64,000 bases of DNA, taken from the NCBI RefSeq assembly GCF_001592225.1, contig NZ_BCWN01000009.1:59687-123686 (forward strand), written 5' to 3'. Every line of letters begins with the position of its first letter. Within the stretch, counting starts at the first letter, position 1. The notes under the pieces are model-generated. The model was not told where the DNA came from. It searched no databases and saw nothing but the letters and a program-made list of their open reading frames with translations. Shown in pieces: positions 41,635-52,262 of the stretch. The position numbers and the translations under genes are program-made. The stretch is from Castellaniella caeni NBRC 101664. GTDB taxonomy: Bacteria > Pseudomonadota > Gammaproteobacteria > Burkholderiales > Burkholderiaceae_B.

Positions 41635-44139
41635 TTACAGGGTGCAGCCGCCCAGGCAGACGGGATCATCCGCATCGAGGGTGGCGTCGGGCACCGGCTG
41701 CGACGGCGCGGCCTGCGCGCCCGTGCCGACCAGCTTGACGAAGCCCTGGGCCGCCGAGAAATCGGCCACCTTCTTCATGCCCGCCGAGGTTTTCTGGTTC
41801 ATGTAGTACTTGGACTTCAGACCCATCTTGACCCGGTACAGGTAGTTTTGGATCATCTCGGTGGATTCGATGCTGGCATCCCCGATCACCTTGCGGTAGA
41901 AGTCGGCGGAAATACCCTGGTCGGTCCATTTCTGGATGATGGCGTAGACGTCGGTCATGTCTTTGGCCGGCACTTCCCAGGCGGACTCGTACCAGGCGCC
42001 CAGGGTGTCGCCTTCGGGGGCGGCCCAGTAATTGACGCGCTGGTTGTCGGTCTTGATCATGGTGAGTTCGCGGATGGGGTACACGCCATTGGTGGTGCCC
42101 GACGAATTGGCCGAGGTTTCGGTGGGCATGTGCGCCGCCACCACCGAATTGCGGATGCCACCATTGGCGACGATCTCGGCGCGCAGGGTTTCCCAGTCGT
42201 AGCGGTTTTCAAACGTGGCCAGCTTGTCGACGTTGCGGTTGTAGGTGTCGATGGGCAGCCAGCCTTGCGGCCACTTGGACTTGTGCATCCAGGGGGCGTT
42301 GCCCAGCTCTTTGCCCAGACGCAGGCTGGCGCGCACCAAGTGATAGTAATGGCGCTCGGCCACCCAGTGGATGAACTGCTTGCCTTCGTCTTCGGTGTAG
42401 CGCTTGTGATTCTTGGCCATCAGGTGCGCCAGGCCCAGCATGCCCACGCCCGCGTTCAGGCGCGCCTTGGAGGTCACGCCCACGTGGGGCAGCTCGTAGT
42501 CGGCCAGGTGGATGCACTTGTCGATCATGAGCAGGGCGTAGTAGGCCACTTCGTCGTACTGCGCATCGGACTCGATGTTGGACACCACGATGCCCGCCAG
42601 ATTGCAGGTGGCCACCTCGGGAGACGAGTGACGCACGATCTGCGCCAGCCGCGTGCCGTCGGCCAGCACGTCGCCCGCCACGAGGTCTTCAAGGTACACC
42701 ATGCCACGACGCGTTTCGATGGCCCCCGTGCCCGGCTGCAGCGTATGCGGCTGACCCGCGTCGTCGAGAAACTCGACAAAGGAGATGTCCTGGGTCTGGT
42801 AGAGCTCGGTGATGTGGTTGTAGGGGGCCGTGGGCAGCGCGATCTCGGAGCACAGGTTGGAGCTGTAGATCGTGCCCTTGAACGGCGTGTGGTGGTTCAT
42901 CTCGTAGATGTTGTGCTCGTAGATGCGCCCCGTCTCGTTCCATTCGTTGATGGCCGTGATGAGCAGCTCGCGGGCATTGACGTAATGCTTCTTGAACGCC
43001 ACGTTGCGCTCGTACTGCTGGTACAGGGCCTCGAAGCGTTCTTCGTCGTCGCTGTACAGGGCCTGGTAGAGATCGGGCGCGGTATAGCAGTTGAACAGGA
43101 AGATGTTTTCGTTGCGCGCCACCTTGCGCGCGAAGAAACGGTTGCCGCCCCACGAGTAATCCATGCCGCGGATCTTGCGGTCTTCGGTGGACATGGGGTT
43201 TTTCAGGCGCAGCAGGGTATCGACCTCGGGATCGAAGATGGAGAAATAGCTGGTGCAGGCACCGCCCCGGCCATTTTGCAGATTGGCCTTGATCTCGGCC
43301 ACGACGGCGCGCAGGTAGGGCAGCTTGCCCTGGTGGCGGATGACTCCGCCGCGCACCGGATCGTTGACCGAGCGCGTCTGCAGGTAGGAACCAATGCCCG
43401 CGCTCATGTAGGTCATGGTGTTGGCAATGTGATTGCCCACGGCGATGGAGCGCGCCGAATCGCCCGACGCATACAGGCAGCAGCTGGCGTAGCCACGCAG
43501 GGGCGTGCCCAGGTTGATGTGGTTGGGCGTGGGCGCATTGATGCGGTTCTTGGACAGGTGCTCGTAGAACTTGGCCACGTCGTGCATGCGGCGTTCTTTG
43601 GGCTGATCGACCGACAGCGCCATGGCCATGCGCATGTACACGAACTGCGGTGTTTCGTAGTGGATGCCCTTGACGCGGTCGGAGATGGCGTACTTGGAGC
43701 GGTGCGTGTGGATCTGGTAGTGCGCGTATTCGAAGTCGCGCGTGTGATCGATGAGTTTTTCGATCTCGGCATATTCGGCGTCGGAATACGCCAGGTGTTC
43801 CATGTAGCCCAGGTGTTCGAGGCGCTGGTGCAGTTCTTGCACCGTGGGAAACTTGCCCTCGCAGACGTCTTTCAGTTCTTTGTGGGCCAGGGCGGCATAC
43901 AGACGCCCGGCCATGCGGTTGTACGACCAGGTGTCGGCGTCGAGACAATGCCGGATGAGCTGCATCTGCAGAAACTCGGAGGAGCATTCCTCGGGCATGT
44001 TGGTGACGGTTTCGAGCACCACGGAGGGCCAGTCCACCTGATCGCCCAGCGTAGTGGCACCCCACTCGCCCCAGCCATTGAGCTTGGAGGGGATGAAGGG
44101 CTCTTTGTGCCCGTCTCGCTTGATAACGGTCTTGATCAT
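41635..44139 (-). CDS. nrdA: Ribonucleoside-diphosphate reductase, alpha subunit
   Basis: Catalytic R1 subunit, 834 residues. An ATP-cone lies at the N-terminus (MIKTVIKRDGHKEPFIPSKL), indicating dATP/ATP control of overall activity. Active-site features are the cysteine in SCCLYASGDSARS (about 220), NLCSEIALP with the thiyl-radical cysteine and glutamate (about 428), CNLAGIVV (about 510), and the redox pair at the C-terminus, CLGGCTL. The ATG at 44139 is chosen over upstream in-frame ATGs because the cone starts there and the upstream ones overlap the promoter; no good ribosome site is visible. Expression is probably under NrdR. Confidence 0.97.
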   Translation of the reverse strand: MIKTVIKRDGHKEPFIPSKLNGWGEWGATTLGDQVDWPSVVLETVTNMPEECSSEFLQMQLIRHCLDADTWSYNRMAGRLYAALAHKELKDVCEGKFPTVQELHQRLEHLGYMEHLAYSDAEYAEIEKLIDHTRDFEYAHYQIHTHRSKYAISDRVKGIHYETPQFVYMRMAMALSVDQPKERRMHDVAKFYEHLSKNRINAPTPNHINLGTPLRGYASCCLYASGDSARSIAVGNHIANTMTYMSAGIGSYLQTRSVNDPVRGGVIRHQGKLPYLRAVVAEIKANLQNGRGGACTSYFSIFDPEVDTLLRLKNPMSTEDRKIRGMDYSWGGNRFFARKVARNENIFLFNCYTAPDLYQALYSDDEERFEALYQQYERNVAFKKHYVNARELLITAINEWNETGRIYEHNIYEMNHHTPFKGTIYSSNLCSEIALPTAPYNHITELYQTQDISFVEFLDDAGQPHTLQPGTGAIETRRGMVYLEDLVAGDVLADGTRLAQIVRHSSPEVATCNLAGIVVSNIESDAQYDEVAYYALLMIDKCIHLADYELPHVGVTSKARLNAGVGMLGLAHLMAKNHKRYTEDEGKQFIHWVAERHYYHLVRASLRLGKELGNAPWMHKSKWPQGWLPIDTYNRNVDKLATFENRYDWETLRAEIVANGGIRNSVVAAHMPTETSANSSGTTNGVYPIRELTMIKTDNQRVNYWAAPEGDTLGAWYESAWEVPAKDMTDVYAIIQKWTDQGISADFYRKVIGDASIESTEMIQNYLYRVKMGLKSKYYMNQKTSAGMKKVADFSAAQGFVKLVGTGAQAAPSQPVPDATLDADDPVCLGGCTL

Positions 44140-44212
44140 GGTGTGTTGTGTTTTTTTGGTGGGTAAATGAGAGAAGATTTGGGTTTGCCGCCAGGTTTGC
44201 CACCCAGACTCA

Positions 44213-44260
44213 ACACCAAATCTTGTACTCATAGTATACCAAACCACCACATCTAGTGAT
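44213..44260 (-). promoter_or_regulatory. Two NrdR-like boxes around an extended -10 promoter for nrdAB
   Basis: ACACCAAATCTTGTAC (44213-44228) and CCACCACATCTAGTGA (44244-44259) share the core ACCA-A/C-ATCT-T/A-GT and start exactly 31 bp apart, the three-turn spacing typical of paired NrdR boxes. Each matches about 11 of 16 positions of the consensus as I remember it. Between them, on the minus strand, TATACT (44233-44238) has a TG extension (TGGTATACT). One box would cover the -35 region and the other the transcription start, a repressing layout. Confidence 0.65.
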
Positions 44261-44262
44261 TC

Positions 44263-44294
44263 AAAAACAGATGCCCGCCGAAGCGACGGGCATC
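44263..44294 (-). terminator. Intrinsic terminator after the aldehyde dehydrogenase gene
   Basis: Minus-strand stem GATGCCCG and CGGGCATC with a nine-base loop (TCGCTTCGG), followed by TGTTTTTG. It starts 33 bases after the stop at 44328 and separates that gene from the nrdA promoter. Confidence 0.8.
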
Positions 44295-44327
44295 AAATTT
44301 GCACTAGTCAAGCAGGGAAAACCGCGC

Positions 44328-45773
44328 TTAAACCCCCACCACCGACACCGTCTTGGTGTTCAGATAGCCCTCCAGCGCCTCGGGCCCGCCTTCGGTGCCG
44401 TAGCCGGAATCCTTGATGCCGCCAAAGGGCAGTTCGGCGGACGGGGTGGATGGCTGGTTGATCCACAGCATCCCGGCCTCGACCCGGTCGGACAGCAGGC
44501 GCACGTTCTTGAACGAGCGGGTGAAGGCGTAGGCCGCCAGCCCGTAGCTGAGCCGGTTGGCCTCGGTGATGGCGTCTTCGAGCCGATCGAAGGGCAGGAT
44601 GCCCGCCACGGGCCCGAAGGGCTCGTTGTTGAAGAGGTCGGCCTCGGTGGTGAGCCCGGCGATCACGGTGGGGGCAAAGAAATTGCCCACATCGCCCACC
44701 CGGTGTCCGCCAGTGAGGACGTCGCCGCCCCGCTGCCGGGCATCGGCCACGACCTGATCCATGGCCGTGAGGCGCCGCGCGTTGGCCAGCGGCCCCAGGG
44801 TGGTGGCCTCTTCGAGCCCGTTGCCCAGCCGCATGGATTCAGCCTGCTGCACGAAGGCCCGGGTGAATTCATCGACCAGGCTGCGGTGTACCAGATAACG
44901 CGTGGGCGAAATGCACACCTGCCCGGCATTGCGGAACTTGGCCCGGCCCGCCACCTTGACGGCCAGGGCCACGTCGGCGTCTTCGGCGACGATGACCGGC
45001 GCGTGGCCGCCGAGTTCCATGGTGACCCGCTTCATGTGGGCCCCCGCCAGCGCCGCCAGCTGCTTGCCCACGGCGGTCGAGCCGGTGAACGTCACCTTGC
45101 GGATGACCGGATGGGGGATCAGGTAGCTGGAGATTTCGGCCGGATCGCCATACACCAGGCCAATGACGCCCGCCGGGATGCCCGCGTCGACAAAAGCCTG
45201 CATCAGCGCCGCCGGAGAAGCCGGCGTTTCTTCGGGGGCCTTGCACAGGAACGAACAACCGGTGGCCAGGGCGGCGGCCAGCTTGCGCACCACCTGATTG
45301 ATGGGGAAGTTCCAGGGGGTGAAGGCCGCCACCGGGCCCACCGGCTCTTTCAGCACCAGCTGCTGGGCGGCCGGATTGCGCGACGGCACCAGGCGGCCAT
45401 AGACGCGCAGGCCCTCGTCGGCAAACCATTCGATGATGCTGACGGCGGCCAGGGTCTCGGCGCGCGCCTCGGCCACAGGCTTGCCTTGTTCCTGGGTCAT
45501 CAGCCGGGCCACATCGTCGGCGCGCTCGCGCAACAAGGACGCCGCGCGGCGCATGACGGCGGCACGTTCGTGCGCGCTGCTGGCGCGCCAGACCTCGAAG
45601 CCGCGCTGCGCGGCGGCCAGCGCCCGATCGAGATCGGGTCGGCCGGCATGGGCCACGTGGCCGATGACCTGCCCTGTGGCAGGGTTGAGGACGTTCAGGA
45701 CGCGGCCATCGGCCGCATCCACCCAGACGTTGTCGATCAGCAATCGGGTATCCGGGTAGTTCGGGGTGCTCAT
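44328..45773 (-). CDS. NAD(P)-dependent aldehyde dehydrogenase, succinate-semialdehyde type
   Basis: A 481-residue member of the aldehyde dehydrogenase superfamily nearest to GabD. The substrate tunnel and cofactor motifs are [35 protein letters not shown], the general-base glutamate in [14 protein letters not shown] and the nucleophilic cysteine in [15 protein letters not shown]. The end motif is [20 protein letters not shown]. The ATG at 45773 has GGAGGAAA upstream. No GABA transaminase or regulator is adjacent, so the physiological substrate is not fixed; related semialdehydes remain possible. Confidence 0.88.
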   Translation of the reverse strand: MSTPNYPDTRLLIDNVWVDAADGRVLNVLNPATGQVIGHVAHAGRPDLDRALAAAQRGFEVWRASSAHERAAVMRRAASLLRERADDVARLMTQEQGKPVAEARAETLAAVSIIEWFADEGLRVYGRLVPSRNPAAQQLVLKEPVGPVAAFTPWNFPINQVVRKLAAALATGCSFLCKAPEETPASPAALMQAFVDAGIPAGVIGLVYGDPAEISSYLIPHPVIRKVTFTGSTAVGKQLAALAGAHMKRVTMELGGHAPVIVAEDADVALAVKVAGRAKFRNAGQVCISPTRYLVHRSLVDEFTRAFVQQAESMRLGNGLEEATTLGPLANARRLTAMDQVVADARQRGGDVLTGGHRVGDVGNFFAPTVIAGLTTEADLFNNEPFGPVAGILPFDRLEDAITEANRLSYGLAAYAFTRSFKNVRLLSDRVEAGMLWINQPSTPSAELPFGGIKDSGYGTEGGPEALEGYLNTKTVSVVGV

Positions 45774-45930
45774 GCGTGTTTCCTCCAGGGTGGTCGCAAG
45801 CCGTCGCTGGGGCACCAATCGGTGATGACCGTCAGGACGGCATCCCCACATGGTAGACCACCTGCGCACGGGCCGTATCACCCCCCTGCCACCACCCTTC
45901 CAAGGCAGTCGGACAGGCTGGTCGGGGATA

Positions 45931-48900
45931 TCAGTCGGCCGCGGGTTGCTGCAATGGATGACGCCCCGCCTCCCAGTCGCGCAACAGGGCCTCGAACTGC
46001 GCAACGGGCACGGGCCGACTGAGCAGATATCCCTGCCAGGCGCGGCAGTGATACCGTTCGAGGCACTGGCGCTGCGCGGCGGTTTCCACCCCTTCGGCAA
46101 TGACCCGCATGCCCAGGCTGACGGCGAGCGCCACGATGGTACGCGCGATGGCGGCATCGTTGGGGTCGGTCAGGATGTCGCGCACGAAGCTTTGGTCGAT
46201 CTTCAGCTGGTCGAGCGGCAGGCGTTTGAGATAGGCCAGGGAGGAATACCCCGTGCCGAAGTCATCCAGCGAAAAGCCCACCCCGTAGCTCTTGAGGCGC
46301 GACATCTTCTGCACGGTGTCTTCGACGTCCTGCAGCAGCAGACCCTCGGTGAGTTCCAGTTCGAGATGGTCGGCGCGCGCGCCCGTGCTGGCCAGCGCGG
46401 CCAGCACCTGATCGACGAAATCGGCCTGGTGGAACTGGCGCGGGCTGACGTTGACGGCCACGCGCAGGGACGCAAACAGCGGGTCGCCCGCCCAGACTGC
46501 CAGCTGGCGGCAGGCGCTGTGCAGCACCCACTGTCCCAGGGGCAGGATCAGGCCGGTTTCCTCGGCCAGCGAGATGAAGGCCGCGGGCGGCACATAGCCG
46601 TCTTTGGGATGGTTCCAGCGGATCAGCGCCTCGCAGCCGATGATCTGTCGGCCATCCACCTGAGGCTGATAAAAAAGCTCGAACTGCTGACGCTCAAGCC
46701 CCTCGCGCATGCCGCCCTCCAGCGCCGCGCGGGTATGCACGACGGCCTGCATGTGCGGGTCGTAGAACTGCATGCCGTCCCGCCCCGCCGCCTTGGCCTG
46801 GTACATGGCCAGATCGGCGCGCCGGATCTGTTCATCGACGCCCGCGTCGGTGCCGAGAAACAAGGTGGCGCCCAGGCTGACGCTGGAATGATAGAACTGG
46901 CCCGCCAGCTGGTAAGGCGCGCGCAGCACGCGGAGAATACGTTGGCCCACCTCTTCGGCCACCGACGCGGCGTCCTCCAGGTTTCTGGACAGATCTTCGA
47001 GCACCACCACGAACTCGTCGTCGCCGTGGCGCGCGATCGTGTGCGAATCGTCCAGGCAGCGCTTGAGGCGGGCGGCCACCTGGCGCAGCAGTTCGTCGCC
47101 CGCATCATGGCCGCGCGTTTCATTGGCCATCTTGAAGTGATCCAGATCGAGCATGAGCAAGGCGCCGTAGCGGCGGCGACGCGCGCTGGCCGCCAGCACC
47201 TGCTGCAGCCGATCCAGCAGCAGACGGCGGTTGGGCAGCCCCGTGAGCGGATCGTTGTACGCCAGGTAGCGGATTTCCTCCTCGGCGGCCTTGCGTGCGG
47301 TCAGGTCTTCGAGCGTGACCAGGAACCCCTGTTCCAGCTGCAGGCCGATGAGTTCGACGGTGCGCAGTTGCGCATCCCGGCAGCGGATCTGGAATTCGAG
47401 CTGTGCGCGGGCATGCCCGCCGGCATGCACCTGCTGCCACTGCCGCTCCCAGTGGCTGCGCGTGCGCTGGCGCAAGAGGCGATCGGGGATCGTCAGCGCC
47501 CACCAGGCGCGCACGTCGGGCATTTCCTCGACACTGTAGCCGCAGATGTCCAGGAAGCGCCGATTGCGAAACACGATGTTCTGGCTGGAATCCACCAGCG
47601 ACACGCCGACCGGCAGGTGGTCGAGCAAGGTGCGCAGGCGGCGTTCGCTGTGGCGGATGGCCTCGCGCATCTGCCGCCGCTCGGTGATGTCCTGGATGAC
47701 GGCGACGTGATAGTCGGGCACGCCGTCCACCTGGCGGATGGCCGAGACCGTCAGATCGACCCAGACGAAGTGCCCGTCTTTGTGCAGCATGCGTTTTTCA
47801 AGCTGGAACTCGGTGATTTCGCCCGACTGGACGCGCGCGCACTGCGCCAGATCGCCCGGCAGGTCATCCGGATGCGTCAGGGACTGGAAGGGGCGGCCCA
47901 GCAGCTCGGCCTCGGTGTAGCCCAGGATGTCGGCATAGCGCCGGTTGAGGCGCACCAGGCGTCCGGAGCCCATCTCGCTCAGCGACACGCCGATCGCCGC
48001 CTGGTGAAAAACGGCACGGAAACGCTCTTCGCTGTCCTCCAGCGCCCGGTGCGCGCTGCCGACCTCGACAGCAGCGCGCCGGTGGCGGTTGAACAGCACG
48101 CCGACCAAACCCGCCAGCAAGAGCGACAACGCCCCACCCGCCCCCGCCATCCACCAGGGCAGCCAACGTTCGCCGGGCAGCAGCAAGGGCCGCGCCTGCT
48201 CGTAATCCAGGCGCCAGCGCCGGTTGAGCACCTGAATCACCCGGCTGGCGCGCGGACGGGACGCCGCACTGGGCGCGGCCTCGATGATGGAGGCGCCCAG
48301 CACCTGGGGCCCCGCCATCATCTGCGGTGGGTGGCCGGCACGCAGGTCGTCCACCGCGCCGATGTCCAGCACCTGCAGGGACACGCCGCGCAAAAAGCCC
48401 GACGCGCGGATCACGGAAAGCATGCCGCTGACGCGCACCACCGCCCCCACGGCGCCGATGAACGCCGTGGATCGCGCTCCCGGTGTCTGCGGAGGCTGGA
48501 AGACGGGATAGCGCACGACGAAGGCCGCGCGGTCCGTGGGGGCCTGGACGAGCTCGAATGGCGCGGACGCCGCGGGCTCGCCCGTGGCGCGCGCCGCCAG
48601 CAGTGCCACCAGATTGGTCGGCTGGGACGCGATGTCCAACCCCGGCACACCCTCGTTCTGGTCGGCGGGCCAGAGATAATCGACTACATAATGGTCGGGA
48701 CGCGACAGCGTCGGGTGCACGCCGGGGCCGGACGCCGCGTTCAGCCCGCCCGTCGGCGGCACCCGGCCCCGCAAGCGGGCCTCGTAGGCCGGCAGCTGTT
48801 CTGCCGTCACCCAGCGGACAAAGGACAGATTGACGATTTCGGGGTAGTTGCGCCGCACGTCGTGCGCGGCCACCACGCGCTGGAACTGCTCGCGCGACAG

Positions 48901-49140
48901 GTCGGGATTCACCAGGAACAGGTCGCGCAAACCCGCGACGACGTCGGCATAGGCCACGAGACGCTGGGCGATGGCATCGGACGACGAGCGCACCTCTTCG
49001 CTGAAGCGCACTTCGCTGACCGCCTCGGCCGCGGCTATCTGCTGGCGCACCAGCGCGAGGGTCAAGGCAAGCCCCAGCGCCCCGAGCAGGATGCTGGGCC
49101 ACCATTGTCTGATTACCCGACGCCACCGGATACCCACCAT
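45931..49140 (-). CDS. Membrane CHASE-PAS-PAS-GGDEF-EAL protein, probable c-di-GMP phosphodiesterase
   Basis: A 1069-residue inner-membrane sensor. The first membrane segment is near residues 15-33 and the second near 335-355 ([19 protein letters not shown]). Between them lies a periplasmic CHASE-like domain ([18 protein letters not shown]). Two PAS domains follow ([15 protein letters not shown] near 370, [15 protein letters not shown] near 500). The GGDEF domain reads RHGDDEF near 705, so the second glycine is aspartate and cyclase activity is doubtful. The EAL domain is canonical: EALIRWNHP near 835, [15 protein letters not shown] and [19 protein letters not shown]. The ATG at 49140 has GGGGAG upstream; one at 49176 is possible. 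Expected role: c-di-GMP breakdown in response to a periplasmic signal. Confidence 0.92.
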   Translation of the reverse strand: MVGIRWRRVIRQWWPSILLGALGLALTLALVRQQIAAAEAVSEVRFSEEVRSSSDAIAQRLVAYADVVAGLRDLFLVNPDLSREQFQRVVAAHDVRRNYPEIVNLSFVRWVTAEQLPAYEARLRGRVPPTGGLNAASGPGVHPTLSRPDHYVVDYLWPADQNEGVPGLDIASQPTNLVALLAARATGEPAASAPFELVQAPTDRAAFVVRYPVFQPPQTPGARSTAFIGAVGAVVRVSGMLSVIRASGFLRGVSLQVLDIGAVDDLRAGHPPQMMAGPQVLGASIIEAAPSAASRPRASRVIQVLNRRWRLDYEQARPLLLPGERWLPWWMAGAGGALSLLLAGLVGVLFNRHRRAAVEVGSAHRALEDSEERFRAVFHQAAIGVSLSEMGSGRLVRLNRRYADILGYTEAELLGRPFQSLTHPDDLPGDLAQCARVQSGEITEFQLEKRMLHKDGHFVWVDLTVSAIRQVDGVPDYHVAVIQDITERRQMREAIRHSERRLRTLLDHLPVGVSLVDSSQNIVFRNRRFLDICGYSVEEMPDVRAWWALTIPDRLLRQRTRSHWERQWQQVHAGGHARAQLEFQIRCRDAQLRTVELIGLQLEQGFLVTLEDLTARKAAEEEIRYLAYNDPLTGLPNRRLLLDRLQQVLAASARRRRYGALLMLDLDHFKMANETRGHDAGDELLRQVAARLKRCLDDSHTIARHGDDEFVVVLEDLSRNLEDAASVAEEVGQRILRVLRAPYQLAGQFYHSSVSLGATLFLGTDAGVDEQIRRADLAMYQAKAAGRDGMQFYDPHMQAVVHTRAALEGGMREGLERQQFELFYQPQVDGRQIIGCEALIRWNHPKDGYVPPAAFISLAEETGLILPLGQWVLHSACRQLAVWAGDPLFASLRVAVNVSPRQFHQADFVDQVLAALASTGARADHLELELTEGLLLQDVEDTVQKMSRLKSYGVGFSLDDFGTGYSSLAYLKRLPLDQLKIDQSFVRDILTDPNDAAIARTIVALAVSLGMRVIAEGVETAAQRQCLERYHCRAWQGYLLSRPVPVAQFEALLRDWEAGRHPLQQPAAD

Positions 49141-49336
49141 GCGCGGTACTCCCCAGGCTGCCCGCCTGATGCCCATCCAGCGTGTGCGGGCATCGGCGCG
49201 GCGTTAAGCACAGCATACCGAATTTTCCGGATAGCCACACATTGAAGCATCTGGAAAACCGACGTGACATCGCGCGTCACCTTTGACGGCGAGATGCCAA
49301 AGCTGCTGGCCCGGCACCGCGCAGCCCGGCCACGGC

Positions 49337-50767
49337 CTACCACAGGACGAAGAACAGCACCCAGGCCCAGCAAAACGGTAACAGGCCCAGGGCGACGGCG
49401 GTCGTGGCGGCCAGGCGGCGCAGCGGCTGGCGCGTGCGCAGGCCCGCCAGGCGCCACTGGAAGCGCAGGCTCCAGCCCAGCGCCAGGGTCAGCAACACGA
49501 AACGCACGGGGTTGGCCCAGCCGGTCGGCAGGCCCTCGTGCTGCAACAAGGTAAGCGTGGTGGCCGACAAGCCCAGAAACACCCCGGCCCCGGCCGCCGG
49601 AATCAGGCCCTGGGCCAGTTTATGCACCCCTTCCAGACGGCTGCGCAGCAGCTGGCCGGCGGCATCCCGCACGCCGGGGCGCGCCACCACGGGCAGCAGG
49701 CGGTCGGCCAGGCACAGCCCCGCGAACACGGCCCCGCCCACCACGACGGCGGCGCCGAAAATGAACAGCAAGATGACGCTGCCATCCAGCCAGCTGAAGC
49801 TGTCGTTGACCTCGGGATAGTGGGTCAGGATGAACCAGGGCGCGTTGTCGGCCAGCGGCCAGTAGACGTCGCGATTGACCAGCCAGGTGGCGATGGCCTG
49901 CTTGAGGGTGACGAACCAGGGGCTGGCGCTCCAGAGAAATGCCCCCACGGCCAGGCCCATCAGGCCGAAGACGATCAGCAGGGTCTGCCAGCCACTGCCC
50001 GCCGCCACGTGCACGATTTCCATCTCGGGCGAGCGCGGCGACAGCGTGATGGCGCCACGGTAATCGCTGCAGCGGCCGCACATGTGGCATTCGGCGGCCC
50101 CTTCCATGTTGCGCAGGGGCAGCAAGGGTGCACAGTTGATCGATTCAGTACGCCGCACCGGCGCGCGCCAGGCCTCGGCGTCCACGCGGTAATACCAGGG
50201 CGCCAGCTTGGCCAGCAGGTTGAAGACACCGCTGACCGGGCACAGATACTTGCACCACACCCGCTTGTTGCGGCCATACAGCCAGCCCACGATCATGGCG
50301 GCCACGGTGGAGCCGCCCAGCACGGCGGCCACCGCCCAGGGGTACTGATAGACGCTCACCAGCTGACCGTAGATCGTGGTCAGGCTGAAGGCAACGAAAG
50401 GCCAGCCGCCCCAGCGCATCCAGCGCGGGATCGCCCCGCCCCGGCCGTGCCGACTGGCCCACTCGGTGAGCGCCCCTTCGGGACAGAACAGGCCGCACCA
50501 GGCGCGCCCCAGCAGAGGAATCGACACCAGCACGAACGGCCACCAGATGCCCCAGAAGGCAAACTGGGCGACGACCGTCAGGTTGTTGAAGACCGATGCC
50601 GTGCGGTCGGGCAGCGGCAAGGCCGCCGGGATGACGAGCAAGGCCAGATAAAAGCCGACGATGATCCACTGCATCGTCTTGATGGCCTGCTGGTGATCGC
50701 GCAGGAAATCACCCACACGGGCAACGCCCGCGCGAAAGCCCCGCCCCCGCGTATCCGACCCGATCAT
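49337..50767 (-). CDS. ftrD: Polyferredoxin-like membrane protein FtrD of ferrous iron uptake
   Basis: A 476-residue polytopic membrane protein with NapH/CcoG-type iron-sulphur motifs: GRAWCGLFCPEGALTEWASR, VWCKYLCPVSGVFNLLAK and ECHMCGRCSDYRGAIT. In Bordetella the fourth protein of FtrABCD has this design and is thought to take electrons from the iron oxidised during permeation. It is the last gene of the ftrA-B-C-D order and starts 82 bp after ftrC. The gene symbol rests on gene order and domain match. Confidence 0.88.
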   Translation of the reverse strand: MIGSDTRGRGFRAGVARVGDFLRDHQQAIKTMQWIIVGFYLALLVIPAALPLPDRTASVFNNLTVVAQFAFWGIWWPFVLVSIPLLGRAWCGLFCPEGALTEWASRHGRGGAIPRWMRWGGWPFVAFSLTTIYGQLVSVYQYPWAVAAVLGGSTVAAMIVGWLYGRNKRVWCKYLCPVSGVFNLLAKLAPWYYRVDAEAWRAPVRRTESINCAPLLPLRNMEGAAECHMCGRCSDYRGAITLSPRSPEMEIVHVAAGSGWQTLLIVFGLMGLAVGAFLWSASPWFVTLKQAIATWLVNRDVYWPLADNAPWFILTHYPEVNDSFSWLDGSVILLFIFGAAVVVGGAVFAGLCLADRLLPVVARPGVRDAAGQLLRSRLEGVHKLAQGLIPAAGAGVFLGLSATTLTLLQHEGLPTGWANPVRFVLLTLALGWSLRFQWRLAGLRTRQPLRRLAATTAVALGLLPFCWAWVLFFVLW

Positions 50768-50849
50768 GGCATCATCTCTGATTGCGCCCCCTGGCGCACA
50801 AGGCGCAAAGCGTATACCGTCCCGGCCACCACCGCAAATCCGCGCGACA

Positions 50850-51722
50850 CTAGAGGCTGGCGGGGGTGGTGGACGAAGCGCCCGCCACTCGCGCCGTGGG
50901 CACGCCAGGCTGCCCCGAGGCCCGGCGCAGGAGCCAGGCCACCAGCCCCCAATAGGCCAGCCAGATCAAGACCTGCGAGAGGGCCGGGTAGGCGCGATAA
51001 CCGGCGAAGTCGGCCAGAACCTTGCCCAGCCCCTCTTCGGTGCCGAGCAGCCAGCTGCTGTCCCACAGCGGGTCGATCAGGGCAGGCAGGACATCGAGTG
51101 AAATGAGGCGATCCGTGGCCGAGACCAGCAGGGCGCCCGCCAGCAACAGCAGCAGCATTTCGGTCAGCTTGAAAAAGCGTCGCCAGGTGATGATGCGCCC
51201 GCCCAGCTGCAGCAGCCAGAATGTGAGCAGCGCGGCGGCAAACCCCCCGAGCCCGGCCAGCACCATCCGGACGACATGACCGCCGCCTTGCGACGACAGG
51301 ACGGTGCCGTACAGAAACACGACCGTCTCGCTGCCCTCGCGGGCGACGGCGATCATCACCAGGGCCAGCAAACCCCACCAGTGATCGGCCTGCAGCCGCG
51401 CGGAGGCGCCCGTCTCGAGTTCGCGCTTCAGGCCGCGCCCGTGCCGCCGCATCCAGACCACCATCTGCACCACCAGGCCGCAGGCCAGCAGCGCCATCAG
51501 CGCCTGGAACCATTCCTGGCCCGTATCGGACAGCCAGGAGGCGACCCCGAGCAGCACCAGGGCCAGGGCACCCGCCAGCAGCAGGCCGGCCCCCACGCCG
51601 CCCCAGAGCCAGGGCAGGCCGCGACGGCCCTCGGGCGAGGCACGCAGCCACGAATAGAGGATGCCCACCACGAGCAGGGCTTCGACGCTTTCACGCCAGA
51701 CGATGAAGGCAACTTGTTCCAT
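50850..51722 (-). CDS. ftrC: FTR1-family iron permease FtrC
   Basis: A 290-residue inner-membrane permease with about seven hydrophobic segments. Both iron-binding REXXE signatures are present: IVWRESVEALLVVG near the N-terminus and VAREGSETVVFLYG near residue 130. It resembles EfeU/Ftr1 proteins. Its neighbours, a cupredoxin, a P19-like periplasmic protein and a polyferredoxin, define the Ftr-type rather than the EfeUOB-type system. Confidence 0.93.
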   Translation of the reverse strand: MEQVAFIVWRESVEALLVVGILYSWLRASPEGRRGLPWLWGGVGAGLLLAGALALVLLGVASWLSDTGQEWFQALMALLACGLVVQMVVWMRRHGRGLKRELETGASARLQADHWWGLLALVMIAVAREGSETVVFLYGTVLSSQGGGHVVRMVLAGLGGFAAALLTFWLLQLGGRIITWRRFFKLTEMLLLLLAGALLVSATDRLISLDVLPALIDPLWDSSWLLGTEEGLGKVLADFAGYRAYPALSQVLIWLAYWGLVAWLLRRASGQPGVPTARVAGASSTTPASL

Positions 51723-51760
51723 GGTGCATGTCCGCTGTGGAGGCGATGGTCCGGGGGTGG

Positions 51761-52192
51761 TCAGGGCTTGGGCAGCACCACCAGCGTACCTTTCACCTGG
51801 GGATGGAAATCATCGAAAAAGGGATATTCGCCGGGCCGGGAAAGCGACAGCACCACGAACGACGTGACGCCGGGGCCGAGCACTTTTTCCTTGCGCAGGG
51901 GCAGGCTTTCAAATTCGACCGCCTCGGTGCTTTCGTTGACCAGCACGATCTTGAAGCGCCCGGCGGGCACTTCAAGCCGGGCGGGCTCGAAGGTGCCGTT
52001 GGCCTTGAAGGTCAGCGTGTAGGTGGGCATCTCGGCGTGCGCCGCCAGCGGCGCCATTGCGCCCAGCAGCATCGCCGCCCCCAGCAGCAAGGCCCGGGTG
52101 GCCCGGATACCGGCCCGGGCCACCCGGGCCGACCCGAAGGCCGCCCTACCCAAAGCCCGATGATGGCTTGCGTCAGCCACGCGATTGTTCAT
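51761..52192 (-). CDS. ftrB: Periplasmic cupredoxin-like protein FtrB
   Basis: Cupredoxin-like protein with a signal peptide (LLLGAAMLLGAMAPLAAHA) and a mature domain of about 90 residues: MPTYTLTFKANGTFEPARLE, AGRFKIVLVNESTEAVEFES and YPFFDDFHPQVKGTLVV. The family is thought to oxidise or hand over ferrous iron for the FTR1 permease. The start is uncertain. The ATG at 52192 has AGGG ten bases upstream; the frame is open to 52294, overlapping ftrA, and a later start inside the signal is also possible. Confidence 0.82.
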   Translation of the reverse strand: MNNRVADASHHRALGRAAFGSARVARAGIRATRALLLGAAMLLGAMAPLAAHAEMPTYTLTFKANGTFEPARLEVPAGRFKIVLVNESTEAVEFESLPLRKEKVLGPGVTSFVVLSLSRPGEYPFFDDFHPQVKGTLVVLPKP

Positions 52193-52262
52193 ATGCGGCA
52201 TACCCTGGACAAAGCGAAGCCGGGCATCCGCGCCCGACCCCTGAAAAGCACCGGACAGCGGC

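Noticed and set aside
41848..44166. A plus-strand open frame of 772 codons opposite nrdA.
   Set aside because: Antisense artefact of high GC at third positions; nrdA carries all catalytic residues on the minus strand.
45850..49245. A plus-strand open frame of 1131 codons opposite the GGDEF-EAL gene.
   Set aside because: Shadow frame; the minus strand gives CHASE, PAS, GGDEF and EAL domains in order.
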